This document shows positions 53,609 through 64,000 of a DNA stretch of 64,000 bases, piece after piece (position 1 is the stretch's first letter; the number at the start of each line of letters is the position of its first letter). This DNA is from an uncultured Draconibacterium sp. (GTDB lineage Bacteria; Bacteroidota; Bacteroidia; Bacteroidales; Prolixibacteraceae). The DNA lies in NCBI RefSeq assembly GCF_963677155.1, contig NZ_OY781884.1, positions 496,001-560,000 of the forward strand, written 5' to 3'. The notes below the pieces were generated by a model. It was not told where the DNA came from and searched no databases. It saw only the letters and a list, made by a program, of their open reading frames with translations. Made by a program: the position numbers and the translations under genes.

Positions 53609-55072
53609 TTAAAATCCCAGGCTTCGAGGTAGCCACATCGAAATTTCAGGAATATAAGTTACCAGCAACAAACAAACGATCATTGCTATAAACATCGGAA
53701 TCAACGGTTTTATCACCGTTTCAATTTTTACCTGGCTTACACTACAGCCGATAAACAGTAGCGATCCAACAGGTGGCGTTCCTAAACCAACACTCAGGTT
53801 CAATACCATGATAATTCCGAAGTGAACAGGTTCCAATCCTAAATTGGTTACGATGGGTAAGAATATCGGGGTAAAGATCAGCACGGCCGGAGTCATATCC
53901 ATAAATACACCCACAAACAGCAAAATCAAATTGATGATCAGCAGAATTACAAATTTATTATCGCTAAGTGCCAATAAAGCTTCACTTACATTTTGTGGAA
54001 TATTCTCGTAAGCCATAATCCACGACAAACCGATACAGGTAGCAACCAGCAACAATACAAATGCCGTTGTTTTTACCGAGCGCAGAATTACATCAGGGAG
54101 GTCTTTCCAGCTCATTTCGCGGTAAATAAATGCAAGAATCAGCGCATATAAAACAGCCACTGCCGAAGCTTCGGTTGCGGTAAAGAAACCAGCCACAATA
54201 CCTCCAATAACAATTACCAACATCAGCAAACTCGGGAAAGCACGCCAGAACACTTTTAAAGCATTTAAAGCACCTTTTTTATGCCTGCTGCCGTAATAGC
54301 CAATTCCCCCTAAAAACAACACGGCAAGTCCGCCATAAATGGCTGTTGCAACACCCGCCGAAAATGCGCCGTTTACCTTAATCAACCCTACAACTACTAA
54401 AGCTAATGATGCAATAACAGCAAAGAATTTTCCGAGGTTGCGTACCATTCCGCTAAATCCAAAATGTTTGTACGAAAACATTCCCAAAGCCACAGCCATA
54501 ATCGCCAATCCGGTTAAAATACCCGGTGCATAGCCGGCAAGGAAAAGCGCGGTAATGGAAACCCCACCACTGGCCAGTGAATATACAATGAGAATATTAC
54601 TTGGCGGAATAGACAAACCTGTTGTTGCCGAAGTAATGTTTACTGCGGCACTAAAGTTTTTATCGTAACCTTCTTTGTTCATTTCGGGCATCATTATACT
54701 ACCAATTGCCGAAGCCGATGCTGCAGCAGACCCGGAAATAGCACCAAAAAGCATATTGGCGAAAACATTAACAAAAGCCAGTCCGGCAGGCCAGCGGCCA
54801 ACCAAAACACGGGCAAAGTTAATAAGCCGGATAGCTATCCCGCCCTTGTTCATTATATTCCCCGCCAGTATAAAAAACGGAATCGCCAACAGCGCAAAAC
54901 TGTCCAGCCCCGTTGCCATTCGCTGTGCAAACGTAGTTGCAGCAGGCAATGGCATAATAGTTACCAGCATAGTTAAAATCCCTGAAATTCCGATACTGAT
55001 AGCAATAGGAACTCCAATTACAAGTAAAATTATAAAGCTTACTACAAGTACAATTACTCCTAAAAATTCCAT
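53609..55072 (-). CDS. dctM: TRAP transporter large permease (DctM)
   Basis: Large membrane subunit of a tripartite ATP-independent periplasmic transporter. The 487 residues carry about a dozen hydrophobic segments, with LAIPFFILAGNIMN, FGAISGSAAASASAIGSIMMPEM and GLGTPPVGSLLF, conserved in the DctM family. It is a little longer than the usual 425 residues, with a Gly-rich insertion near 240-275. The ATG overlaps the stop of dctQ by one base (TAATG). With dctP and dctQ it is predicted to import uronate by sodium gradient. Confidence 0.94.
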   Translation of the reverse strand: MEFLGVIVLVVSFIILLVIGVPIAISIGISGILTMLVTIMPLPAATTFAQRMATGLDSFALLAIPFFILAGNIMNKGGIAIRLINFARVLVGRWPAGLAFVNVFANMLFGAISGSAAASASAIGSIMMPEMNKEGYDKNFSAAVNITSATTGLSIPPSNILIVYSLASGGVSITALFLAGYAPGILTGLAIMAVALGMFSYKHFGFSGMVRNLGKFFAVIASLALVVVGLIKVNGAFSAGVATAIYGGLAVLFLGGIGYYGSRHKKGALNALKVFWRAFPSLLMLVIVIGGIVAGFFTATEASAVAVLYALILAFIYREMSWKDLPDVILRSVKTTAFVLLLVATCIGLSWIMAYENIPQNVSEALLALSDNKFVILLIINLILLFVGVFMDMTPAVLIFTPIFLPIVTNLGLEPVHFGIIMVLNLSVGLGTPPVGSLLFIGCSVSQVKIETVIKPLIPMFIAMIVCLLLVTYIPEISMWLPRSLGF

Positions 55073-55542
55073 TACTCTTCAATATTTTGGTTCAGTGAAT
55101 TATCAATAGCATAATAAATAATAAGCAGTCCGCTAAGTGGCACAATGAGGTAAACATACCCCAAAGGCAGTGCCAGTGCTGCTGATTTTACGTTAAGGGA
55201 GAAACGTGTGTAAACCAACCACGAGCCTCCAAATACCATTACAAACAGGGCAAATAAGCCAACCAGTGTATTAATAAAAGTTTGCAAGCGGCGTTTTTTC
55301 ACGCCTTTCAGTTTCTGAAGCATGAGGTCGATGGCAAGGTGTTCGTTTTTTCCGGCCACATAAGCAGCCCCCAACATACCTACCCAAATTAAAAGGAATC
55401 CGGCCAGCTCGTCGGTAAACGAACTTGGTGCTGACAAAACGTAGCGGCTAAAAACCTGCCATAATACATCCAGCACCAATATGCTCATAATCGAAATCAA
55501 TAAGATCTCGATTACTTTATCTATTTTTTCTCTGATAGTCAT
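55072..55542 (-). CDS. dctQ: TRAP transporter small permease (DctQ)
   Basis: A 156-residue protein with four hydrophobic segments (about 12-32, 45-65, 90-112 and 130-150). The helix block VLWQVFSRYVLSAPSSFTDELAGFLLIWVGMLGAAY matches the DctQ family. It lies between dctP and dctM and overlaps dctM by one base. Confidence 0.92.
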   Translation of the reverse strand: MTIREKIDKVIEILLISIMSILVLDVLWQVFSRYVLSAPSSFTDELAGFLLIWVGMLGAAYVAGKNEHLAIDLMLQKLKGVKKRRLQTFINTLVGLFALFVMVFGGSWLVYTRFSLNVKSAALALPLGYVYLIVPLSGLLIIYYAIDNSLNQNIEE

Positions 55543-55562
55543 AATCTATTTCTTATCGGTTT

Positions 55563-56546
55563 CTATTTAACGGCTTCGATGCGACGTAGTATGTCTCCCA
55601 AAACTTCGTCTTGTCTGTATTTGTCCAACATACCGGAAACTTTCTTTGCAAATAATTCTTTGTCAGGATAATTGATCTTAACACCATTCTCCTGAACAAT
55701 CCGCAACGATTCTTCAACCGATTCGGCCCAGTATTTCCGTTCCACAGGCACTGATTCGTCGGCAGCTTCCTGTAGCCATTTTTTTTCCTGATCAGTTAAG
55801 GTATTCCACACTTTTGTACTGATGATCAGCACATCGGGGACACAGGTATGTTCATCTAATGAGTACTGTTTACACACCTCGTAATGGTGCGAAGTATATA
55901 AACTTGGCTCGTTGTTTTCAGCACCGTCAACCACTCCACTTTGCAGCGCAGTGTATAATTCGCCCCACGAAATTGGTGTTGGTGAACCACCTAAAGCACG
56001 CACCATTTCCATGGCAGTTTGGCTTTTCATAACCCTGATTTTCAAACCTTTCAAATCATCAGGAGTATTTATAGGTTTGTCGATAGTATAAAAACTACGG
56101 AAGCCGGCATCGTAAAAACACAAACCACGAATCCAGTATTCTTCAGTTCCCTGCAACAACTCTTTACCTATTTCTCCATCGAAAACTTTAAATGAATGTT
56201 CTTTTGAACGAAAAACATAAGGCAGCCCCAGCGCTTTAAATTTTGGAGTAAAACTTTCCATTACCGCCGCCGAAACTTTGGTAATTGCCAAACTCCCGAT
56301 CTGCAACAATTCAACACACTGTTGCTCGGAGCCCAACTGCCCGCTGGGATAAATATCAATGGTCAGTTTTCCTCCTGATTTTTCAGCCAAACGCTTGGCC
56401 ATAAACTCCATTCCCTTATGTACTGGATGAGTCGGATCAAGACCATGAGCCAGTTTTAGTACTTTATTTTGTTTGGTTTCGGTGCATCCCAAAAGAAATA
56501 CCACCACAAAAACCAAAGAAAAAGCTTTAAAGATTTTAGTTCTCAT
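55563..56546 (-). CDS. dctP: TRAP transporter solute-binding lipoprotein (DctP)
   Basis: A 327-residue lipoprotein (signal peptide ending VVFLLGC, Cys about 21) with the DctP fold: LAHGLDPTHPVHKGMEF, IDIYPSGQLGSEQQCVELLQIG, KGLKIRVMKSQTAMEMVRALGGSPTPISWGELYTALQSGVVDGAENN. The conserved Arg in LKIRVM binds the carboxylate. Its place with uxaC and kdgK points to a hexuronate ligand. Confidence 0.94.
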   Translation of the reverse strand: MRTKIFKAFSLVFVVVFLLGCTETKQNKVLKLAHGLDPTHPVHKGMEFMAKRLAEKSGGKLTIDIYPSGQLGSEQQCVELLQIGSLAITKVSAAVMESFTPKFKALGLPYVFRSKEHSFKVFDGEIGKELLQGTEEYWIRGLCFYDAGFRSFYTIDKPINTPDDLKGLKIRVMKSQTAMEMVRALGGSPTPISWGELYTALQSGVVDGAENNEPSLYTSHHYEVCKQYSLDEHTCVPDVLIISTKVWNTLTDQEKKWLQEAADESVPVERKYWAESVEESLRIVQENGVKINYPDKELFAKKVSGMLDKYRQDEVLGDILRRIEAVK

Positions 56547-56587
56547 TAGAAAAATTGATTTAGAGTTTCGCCGTTGGGGCGCAAGTT

Positions 56588-57259
56588 TTATGTTGTCAGG
56601 TTACTTATAATTTTCAGTGCTTCGGCACATTTTTCGGTAATATATGAATAATTTTTCTCGGCCAAAACTTCTTTCGGGAACAACTGCGATCCCATTCCTA
56701 CACAAGTTACACCGGCATCAAACCATTGTTTCAGGTTGTCTTTATCCGGTGATACACCTCCTGTTGGCATAATACTGGCATAAGGCATTGGTCCTTTTAC
56801 TGCTTTTACAAAGCTTGGTCCACCTACTTGCGATCCGGGGAAAATCTTAACCACTTCGGCACCTAACTCGTGTGCACGACCAATTTCGGTTACCGAACCA
56901 CACCCCGGACTCCAGGCTATCTTGCGTTTGTTACAAACTTTTGCGGTAGCTTCGTCAATTAGCGGAGCAACTACAAAGTTGGTTCCCATAGCAATATACA
57001 TGGCAGCTGTAGCCTCATCAACGATAGAGCCAACGCCCATAATCATTTCAGGACATTCTTTTATTGTCCACTTATTTAGTTCTGCAAATACATCAATAGC
57101 AAAATCGCCACGATTGGTGAATTCGAACAAACGCACACCACCATCGTAACAGGCTTTTACCACTGCTTTACAAACCTCAATATCCTGATGATAGAACACC
57201 GGTACCATTCCGGTTTCTTTCATTTTTAATGCTACTTCTATTCTTGAAAATCTTGCCAT
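56588..57259 (-). CDS. kdgA: KDPG/KHG aldolase
   Basis: Bifunctional 4-hydroxy-2-oxoglutarate/2-dehydro-3-deoxyphosphogluconate aldolase, splitting KDPG to pyruvate and glyceraldehyde 3-phosphate. The 223-residue TIM barrel shows GVRLFEFTNRGD (catalytic Glu), APLIDEATAKVCNKRKIAWSPGCGS, and the Schiff-base Lys region VVKIFPGSQVGGPSFVKAVKGPMP with PTGGVSPDK. It follows kdgK in the pathway order and operon. Confidence 0.94.
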   Translation of the reverse strand: MARFSRIEVALKMKETGMVPVFYHQDIEVCKAVVKACYDGGVRLFEFTNRGDFAIDVFAELNKWTIKECPEMIMGVGSIVDEATAAMYIAMGTNFVVAPLIDEATAKVCNKRKIAWSPGCGSVTEIGRAHELGAEVVKIFPGSQVGGPSFVKAVKGPMPYASIMPTGGVSPDKDNLKQWFDAGVTCVGMGSQLFPKEVLAEKNYSYITEKCAEALKIISNLTT

Positions 57260-57393
57260 AATTATTAAGTCAAAAGGAAAAAGTTAAAAGTCAAAAGGAA
57301 AAAATGAATGGTAATAATGGCGTTATCGCTCATTAAATGGCAATAGCACTTTTGCCTTTTTACTTTATACTTTTTACTTGTTTGTTTTTATTC

Positions 57394-58494
57394 TTATCGA
57401 TCAACACGTGCGCTTCCGCCGCCAATTATTTTTTCTACTTCTGATAACGTTGCCATAGTTGTGTCACCCGGAGTAGTCATTGCCAATGCACCGTGTGCTG
57501 CTCCATATTCCACTGCTTTTGCTCCGTCGTTAAACTCCAGAAAACCATAAATTAAACCGGATGCAAAGCTATCTCCACCGCCAACACGATCCATAATTTC
57601 AAGATCTTCGCGGTGCTCTGCTTCATGAATTACACCATCAGCATAACAAATTGCACCCCATGAATTTACAGTTGCCGTTTTAACGGTACGCAATGTCGTG
57701 GCTATAACCTTGAAATTTGGAAATTCTTTTATTGCGTTTTCAATCATGCTTTTGTAACCGGCAAGATCAAGCTCTTTCAAATTCTCTTCGTTACCTTCAA
57801 CTTCCAAACCTAAACATGCTGTAAAATCTTCTTCATTGCCAATCATTACATCTACATATTTGGCAATTTCACGATTTACTTCCTGTGCTTTAGCTTCGCC
57901 ACCAATGGCTTTCCAAAGCGATGGACGGTAATTCAAATCATACGAAACAATAGTGCCGTACTTTTTAGCAATTTTTACTGCTTCGATAACTGTTTCGGCT
58001 GCAGTTTCAGAAAGTGCAGCGAAAATACCACCGGTGTGCATCCATCGTACACCGAGTGTTCCAAAAATATATTCCCAGTCGATATCACCTGGTTTTAATT
58101 GCGATGCAGCTGTATTTCCACGGTCGGAAACGCCTTTTGCACCACGAATGCCAAATCCTCTTTCTGTGAAATTCAATCCGTTACGAACTGTACGCCCACA
58201 ACCATCGTAGTCTACCCATTTTACAAATTGGGTATCCAAACCGCCCTGAAGCATAAAATCTTCAATAAGGGCCCCCACTTCATTATCGGCCAATGCAGTT
58301 ATAATTGCTGTTTTCTTTCCAAAACATCTTCTCAAACCACGAGATACGTTATATTCACCACCGCCTTCCCAGGCGCGAAACTGACGCGTTGTTCTTATTC
58401 TGCCTTCTCCCGGATCCAGTCTTAACATTACTTCACCAAGAGAGATACAGTCGTATGTACATTCGGATTTTGATTTAATTTCCAATTTTGCCAT
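57394..58494 (-). CDS. kdgK: 2-keto-3-deoxygluconate kinase (PfkB family)
   Basis: A 366-residue PfkB-family sugar kinase phosphorylating 2-keto-3-deoxygluconate. SLGEVMLRLDPGEGR and ARTTRQF-type N-terminal sugar-binding strand, GGGEYNVSRGLRRCFG, and the anion-hole/catalytic motif DRVGGGDSFASGLI with base Asp are present. Specificity is inferred from operon partners. It has a 134-base spacer after it with AT-rich, pyrimidine-rich direct and inverted copies of CAAAAGGAAAAA. Confidence 0.92.
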   Translation of the reverse strand: MAKLEIKSKSECTYDCISLGEVMLRLDPGEGRIRTTRQFRAWEGGGEYNVSRGLRRCFGKKTAIITALADNEVGALIEDFMLQGGLDTQFVKWVDYDGCGRTVRNGLNFTERGFGIRGAKGVSDRGNTAASQLKPGDIDWEYIFGTLGVRWMHTGGIFAALSETAAETVIEAVKIAKKYGTIVSYDLNYRPSLWKAIGGEAKAQEVNREIAKYVDVMIGNEEDFTACLGLEVEGNEENLKELDLAGYKSMIENAIKEFPNFKVIATTLRTVKTATVNSWGAICYADGVIHEAEHREDLEIMDRVGGGDSFASGLIYGFLEFNDGAKAVEYGAAHGALAMTTPGDTTMATLSEVEKIIGGGSARVDR

Positions 58495-58584
58495 GATTTA
58501 GTTTATTCTTCAATACAATCGATTGCAAAGATACTATTCATCAATATGAATTTGCATGATTGCCTTAATATCAATGTGTTTTTA

Positions 58585-59985
58585 CTAAAAATTAAAATAA
58601 GCTTTTGCGTTATTGAAACAGATATTTTCAACCATGCTTCCCAACAATTCCACATCGTATGGTATCTCGCCATTCTCAACATCGTTACCCAGCAAATTAC
58701 ATAAAGTACGACGGAAATATTCATGACGGGTATACGACAGATAACTGCGCGAATCAGTTAGCATTCCCACAAAACGGCTCAACAAACCAAGGCTCGATAA
58801 GGCCTGCATCTGTTTTTCCATGCCGTCTTTCTGATCGAGGAACCACCAGCCTGAACCGAATTGCATTTTTCCGGGAACAGAACCGTCCTGAAAATTTCCG
58901 ATCATAGTTGCAATCAGCTCATTGTCGCGAGGATTCAGGTTGTATAATATAGTTTTCGATAATTTATTCTCCATATCCAGTCTATCCAACAATCTCGACA
59001 GCGGTCGTGCAATATCAAAATCGCCGATCGAATCAAATCCTACGTCCGCTCCAATTTTGTTGAACAAGCGGGTATTGTTGTTGCGTAAAGCGCCAATATG
59101 AAATTGTTGCGTCCACCCCCGCGAGTGATCCATAATTCCGAATTCGTATAACATGCACGACTGAAATTTCACCACTTCTTCTTTCGTAAGCGTACCGCCT
59201 TTTCGAACTTTAATGAATATCTTTTCAATTTCCGCTTCGGTGTAATCCTCTGCCAAAACTGTTTCAACACCATGATCGCTCAAACGGCATCCGTTCTGAT
59301 GAAAAAATTCGTGACGATCGTCCAACGCGTCCATTAAATCGCCAAAGCTATTAATGTTTAGGTTGGCTGCTTCTTCCAACTCACTTAAATAAGCATTGTA
59401 AGATGTTGCATTCTCCACAGCCATCGCTTTATCGGGGCGCCAGGCCGGTAATACAGCCGTTTCAAAACCATCGGCTTTAATGGCCCGATGATACTCCAGC
59501 GAATCCACCGGATCGTCAGTCGTACAAATGGTATGCACATTGGCTTTTTGAATAATTCCGCGGCACGAATATTCAGGAGTCTGCAATTTGGCATTACATT
59601 CTTCCCAAATCTCTTTTGCCGTTGCCGGACTCAAAACTTTATCGATTCCAAAGAATTTCTTTAGTTCCAAATGTGTCCAGTGAAACAGTGGATTACGCAA
59701 AGTGTGCGGCACCGTTTCGGCCCACTTTTCAAATTTCTCCCAATCGCTGGCATTTCCAGTGCAGTATTTTTCGGCAACTCCATTGGTACGCATACCGCGC
59801 CATTTGTAATGATCGCCGTACAACCAAAGCTGCGTGATGTTATCATACTTTTTATCCTCAGCTATTTCCTGCGGATTAATATGACAGTGGTAATCAAAAA
59901 TCGGCATTTTAGCCGCATGATTGTGATATAATTCCTTTGCAACATCGGTTTGCAAAAGGAAATCTTTGTCCATGAATTGTTTCAT
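58585..59985 (-). CDS. uxaC: Glucuronate (uronate) isomerase
   Basis: Isomerises glucuronate to fructuronate and galacturonate to tagaturonate. The 466-residue TIM-barrel protein starts FMDKDFLLQTDVAKELYHNHA and shows PIFDYHCHINPQEIA (metal/acid His), CTTDDPVDSLEYH, QFHIGALRNNN and LTDSRSYLSYTRHEYFRRTLCNLLG, all standard for UxaC. It directly follows uxaE with a 46-base gap. Confidence 0.96.
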   Translation of the reverse strand: MKQFMDKDFLLQTDVAKELYHNHAAKMPIFDYHCHINPQEIAEDKKYDNITQLWLYGDHYKWRGMRTNGVAEKYCTGNASDWEKFEKWAETVPHTLRNPLFHWTHLELKKFFGIDKVLSPATAKEIWEECNAKLQTPEYSCRGIIQKANVHTICTTDDPVDSLEYHRAIKADGFETAVLPAWRPDKAMAVENATSYNAYLSELEEAANLNINSFGDLMDALDDRHEFFHQNGCRLSDHGVETVLAEDYTEAEIEKIFIKVRKGGTLTKEEVVKFQSCMLYEFGIMDHSRGWTQQFHIGALRNNNTRLFNKIGADVGFDSIGDFDIARPLSRLLDRLDMENKLSKTILYNLNPRDNELIATMIGNFQDGSVPGKMQFGSGWWFLDQKDGMEKQMQALSSLGLLSRFVGMLTDSRSYLSYTRHEYFRRTLCNLLGNDVENGEIPYDVELLGSMVENICFNNAKAYFNF

Positions 59986-60031
59986 AATTGTAAGAAAGTC
60001 GGTAGACCGAAGTCTAGATTCCGGAATTATA

Positions 60032-61279
60032 TTATAAGTCGAATAATCTTTTTAAGTGTCTGTCGTAGATATTCTCTTCAACACAAGCGCCAACCACATC
60101 AGCATATTTTTCCAGCAATCCCGAGTAGCGTTCCCCCATTTCGGCAGCAACTTTATAGCCGACATGTATTAATTGGCGGAAGTTTGGATTATAATCGGCA
60201 TGACCGGGAATATGACGCAAAGTATTTGCGAATTTTTCTCCCGTCCAGCCAGCAATCTCTTCTGCCGACGGAAGTTTGGAGTCATCAATATCAATAACAT
60301 CGGCGTACGGACCACAAAGCTCTTCCTTACGGCTCAGTGCTTTTGTATAAATCTCATTGGCAACAGCCAAACCTTCATCTCCCGAAATAGCCAGTCCGAT
60401 AACTTCTTCCAACCAGGTTGTTCCGGCAGTTTTTACATGAATTCCTTTATCATACTTTTTAATGATATCGGCCATTATCGGGTAGATGGTAAATTTATCA
60501 GATCCTGAGTGTACGCTAAGTTTCAGATCAGCCGGCAGTCCAAATTCTTTTACGGCATAATCAATTACTAATACGTCCTGCTCAAACTCTTTGGCAAACT
60601 GCTCCACATCGCCTACATAATCAACACCTTTGTTAAAACGGCCGGTGAATTTTGGAGCAATGGTTTGTGCCGGAATATTTTCGTTGGCAATCATTTTCAA
60701 AATAAAAAACATGTCCACCGGAGTTTGCGGAGCCTCTACTTCGTCCATCGAAACTTCGGTAACAAAGTTACCCTTTCCTTTTACTGCTTCAATGTGTCGG
60801 TAAATTTTTCCAGCTTCTTTAACTGCTGCCAGATATTTTGAGGCTACCTCTTCCAGTAATTCCTTTGTCACCTCAATCGATTCCTCAATTCCAGGAATAG
60901 TTACCCAGTCTCCAAGCAATTTACAGGTTTCTTTAAAAGCTGCCACATCTTCAACCGACGCTTCGGTACCAATATACATGGCCACGTCGAGCGTAAAAAA
61001 GTCACTTGGTTCGATAAAACGATCCACGTTTCCAAGGTTAATATGATCGGCATCAACAAAATAGGAATTTTCCCAGGCCAATGCTTTCACCGCAGCATCG
61101 GCTTCAATTCGTGTGCCCGATGGCTCAGAATGCACAATGTCATGTTCGCGATTTGATTTGTTCCAAACCGGAGTTACTTCAATACCCTTTTTATTCGCTT
61201 TAATTAAGGCACGGAGTTGCGCCTCTCCTTCGTGGTTGAAGCGGTCGCCCACTCCAAAGCTATATTTTCCAAATTGCAT
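60032..61279 (-). CDS. uxaE: Tagaturonate/fructuronate epimerase
   Basis: A 415-residue protein of the UxaE family that interconverts tagaturonate and fructuronate, letting galacturonate enter the glucuronate pathway without UxaB/UxaA. Recognised by MQFGKYSFGVGDRFNHEGEAQLRA, YFVDADHINLGNVDRFI (metal His/Asp), KLSVHSGSDKFTIYP and RHIPGHADYNPNFRQLIHVGYKVAAEMG. It is the first gene of the operon. Assignment rests on family resemblance. Confidence 0.88.
   Translation of the reverse strand: MQFGKYSFGVGDRFNHEGEAQLRALIKANKKGIEVTPVWNKSNREHDIVHSEPSGTRIEADAAVKALAWENSYFVDADHINLGNVDRFIEPSDFFTLDVAMYIGTEASVEDVAAFKETCKLLGDWVTIPGIEESIEVTKELLEEVASKYLAAVKEAGKIYRHIEAVKGKGNFVTEVSMDEVEAPQTPVDMFFILKMIANENIPAQTIAPKFTGRFNKGVDYVGDVEQFAKEFEQDVLVIDYAVKEFGLPADLKLSVHSGSDKFTIYPIMADIIKKYDKGIHVKTAGTTWLEEVIGLAISGDEGLAVANEIYTKALSRKEELCGPYADVIDIDDSKLPSAEEIAGWTGEKFANTLRHIPGHADYNPNFRQLIHVGYKVAAEMGERYSGLLEKYADVVGACVEENIYDRHLKRLFDL

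Positions 61280-64000
<2,721 letters not shown>

Noticed and set aside
57260-57393. Inverted purine/pyrimidine tracts as a regulatory hairpin
   Set aside because: Simple low-complexity sequence similar to that at 13,200; arms pair poorly and no conserved motif is visible.

Overview
The window reads as chromosome of a marine or sediment member of the Bacteroidota, most likely of the Marinilabiliales/Prolixibacteraceae type; this is inferred from gene content, not from a marker gene. Signs are a SusC/RagA receptor, the nadK-DUF6089-uppS-bamA-ompH-ompH gene order, LytTR two-component signalling, absence of clear Shine-Dalgarno sites, and several promoters of the Bacteroidota form TAnnTTTG. No rRNA or tRNA gene was recognised.

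Bases 1-21,000 are mostly core genome. A SusC receptor gene lies at the left edge. An envelope-biogenesis operon (nadK, DUF6089, uppS, bamA, two ompH) runs on the minus strand, with a CBS-domain gene and a divergent pdxJ above it. After an alpha/beta hydrolase come 4-alpha-glucanotransferase, a Gfo/Idh/MocA oxidoreductase, a lipoprotein S9 peptidase, a GIN-domain protein and an alcohol dehydrogenase. Bases 21,500-34,600 hold a class IV aminotransferase, a LytS/LytR-type operon with one normal and one degenerate kinase, an SDR-photolyase pair, EttA, and a CE15-like esterase. A cold-shock protein and a DEAD-box helicase follow.

Bases 36,100-42,700 are an accessory island. Two 136-bp hairpin repeats bound cassettes, one carrying a pentapeptide-repeat/Mrr-like nuclease fusion and one carrying mazEF. 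In both, the cassette start is complementary to the start of its own repeat, the rule seen in integron attC cassettes, but no integrase is present. The island also holds a RhuM remnant, an array with an exact 21-bp period, a GyrI-like gene and broken hypothetical genes. A second 21-bp array, built as two mirrored halves, lies near 51.2 kb, and two look-alike small RNA candidates lie at 52.5-52.95 kb.

Bases 42,717-49,283 form a tight five-gene operon: receiver protein, HEAT-repeat membrane protein, processive GT2 synthase, TPR/beta-barrel protein and LTA-synthase-like phosphotransferase. I read it as a candidate synthase-dependent exopolysaccharide secretion system whose product may carry phosphoglycerol.

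Bases 53,000-64,000 are catabolic. A minus-strand operon (uxaE, uxaC, kdgK, kdgA, TRAP transporter dctPQM) takes up and degrades hexuronates, and a divergent GH2 beta-galactosidase-like gene runs off the right edge.
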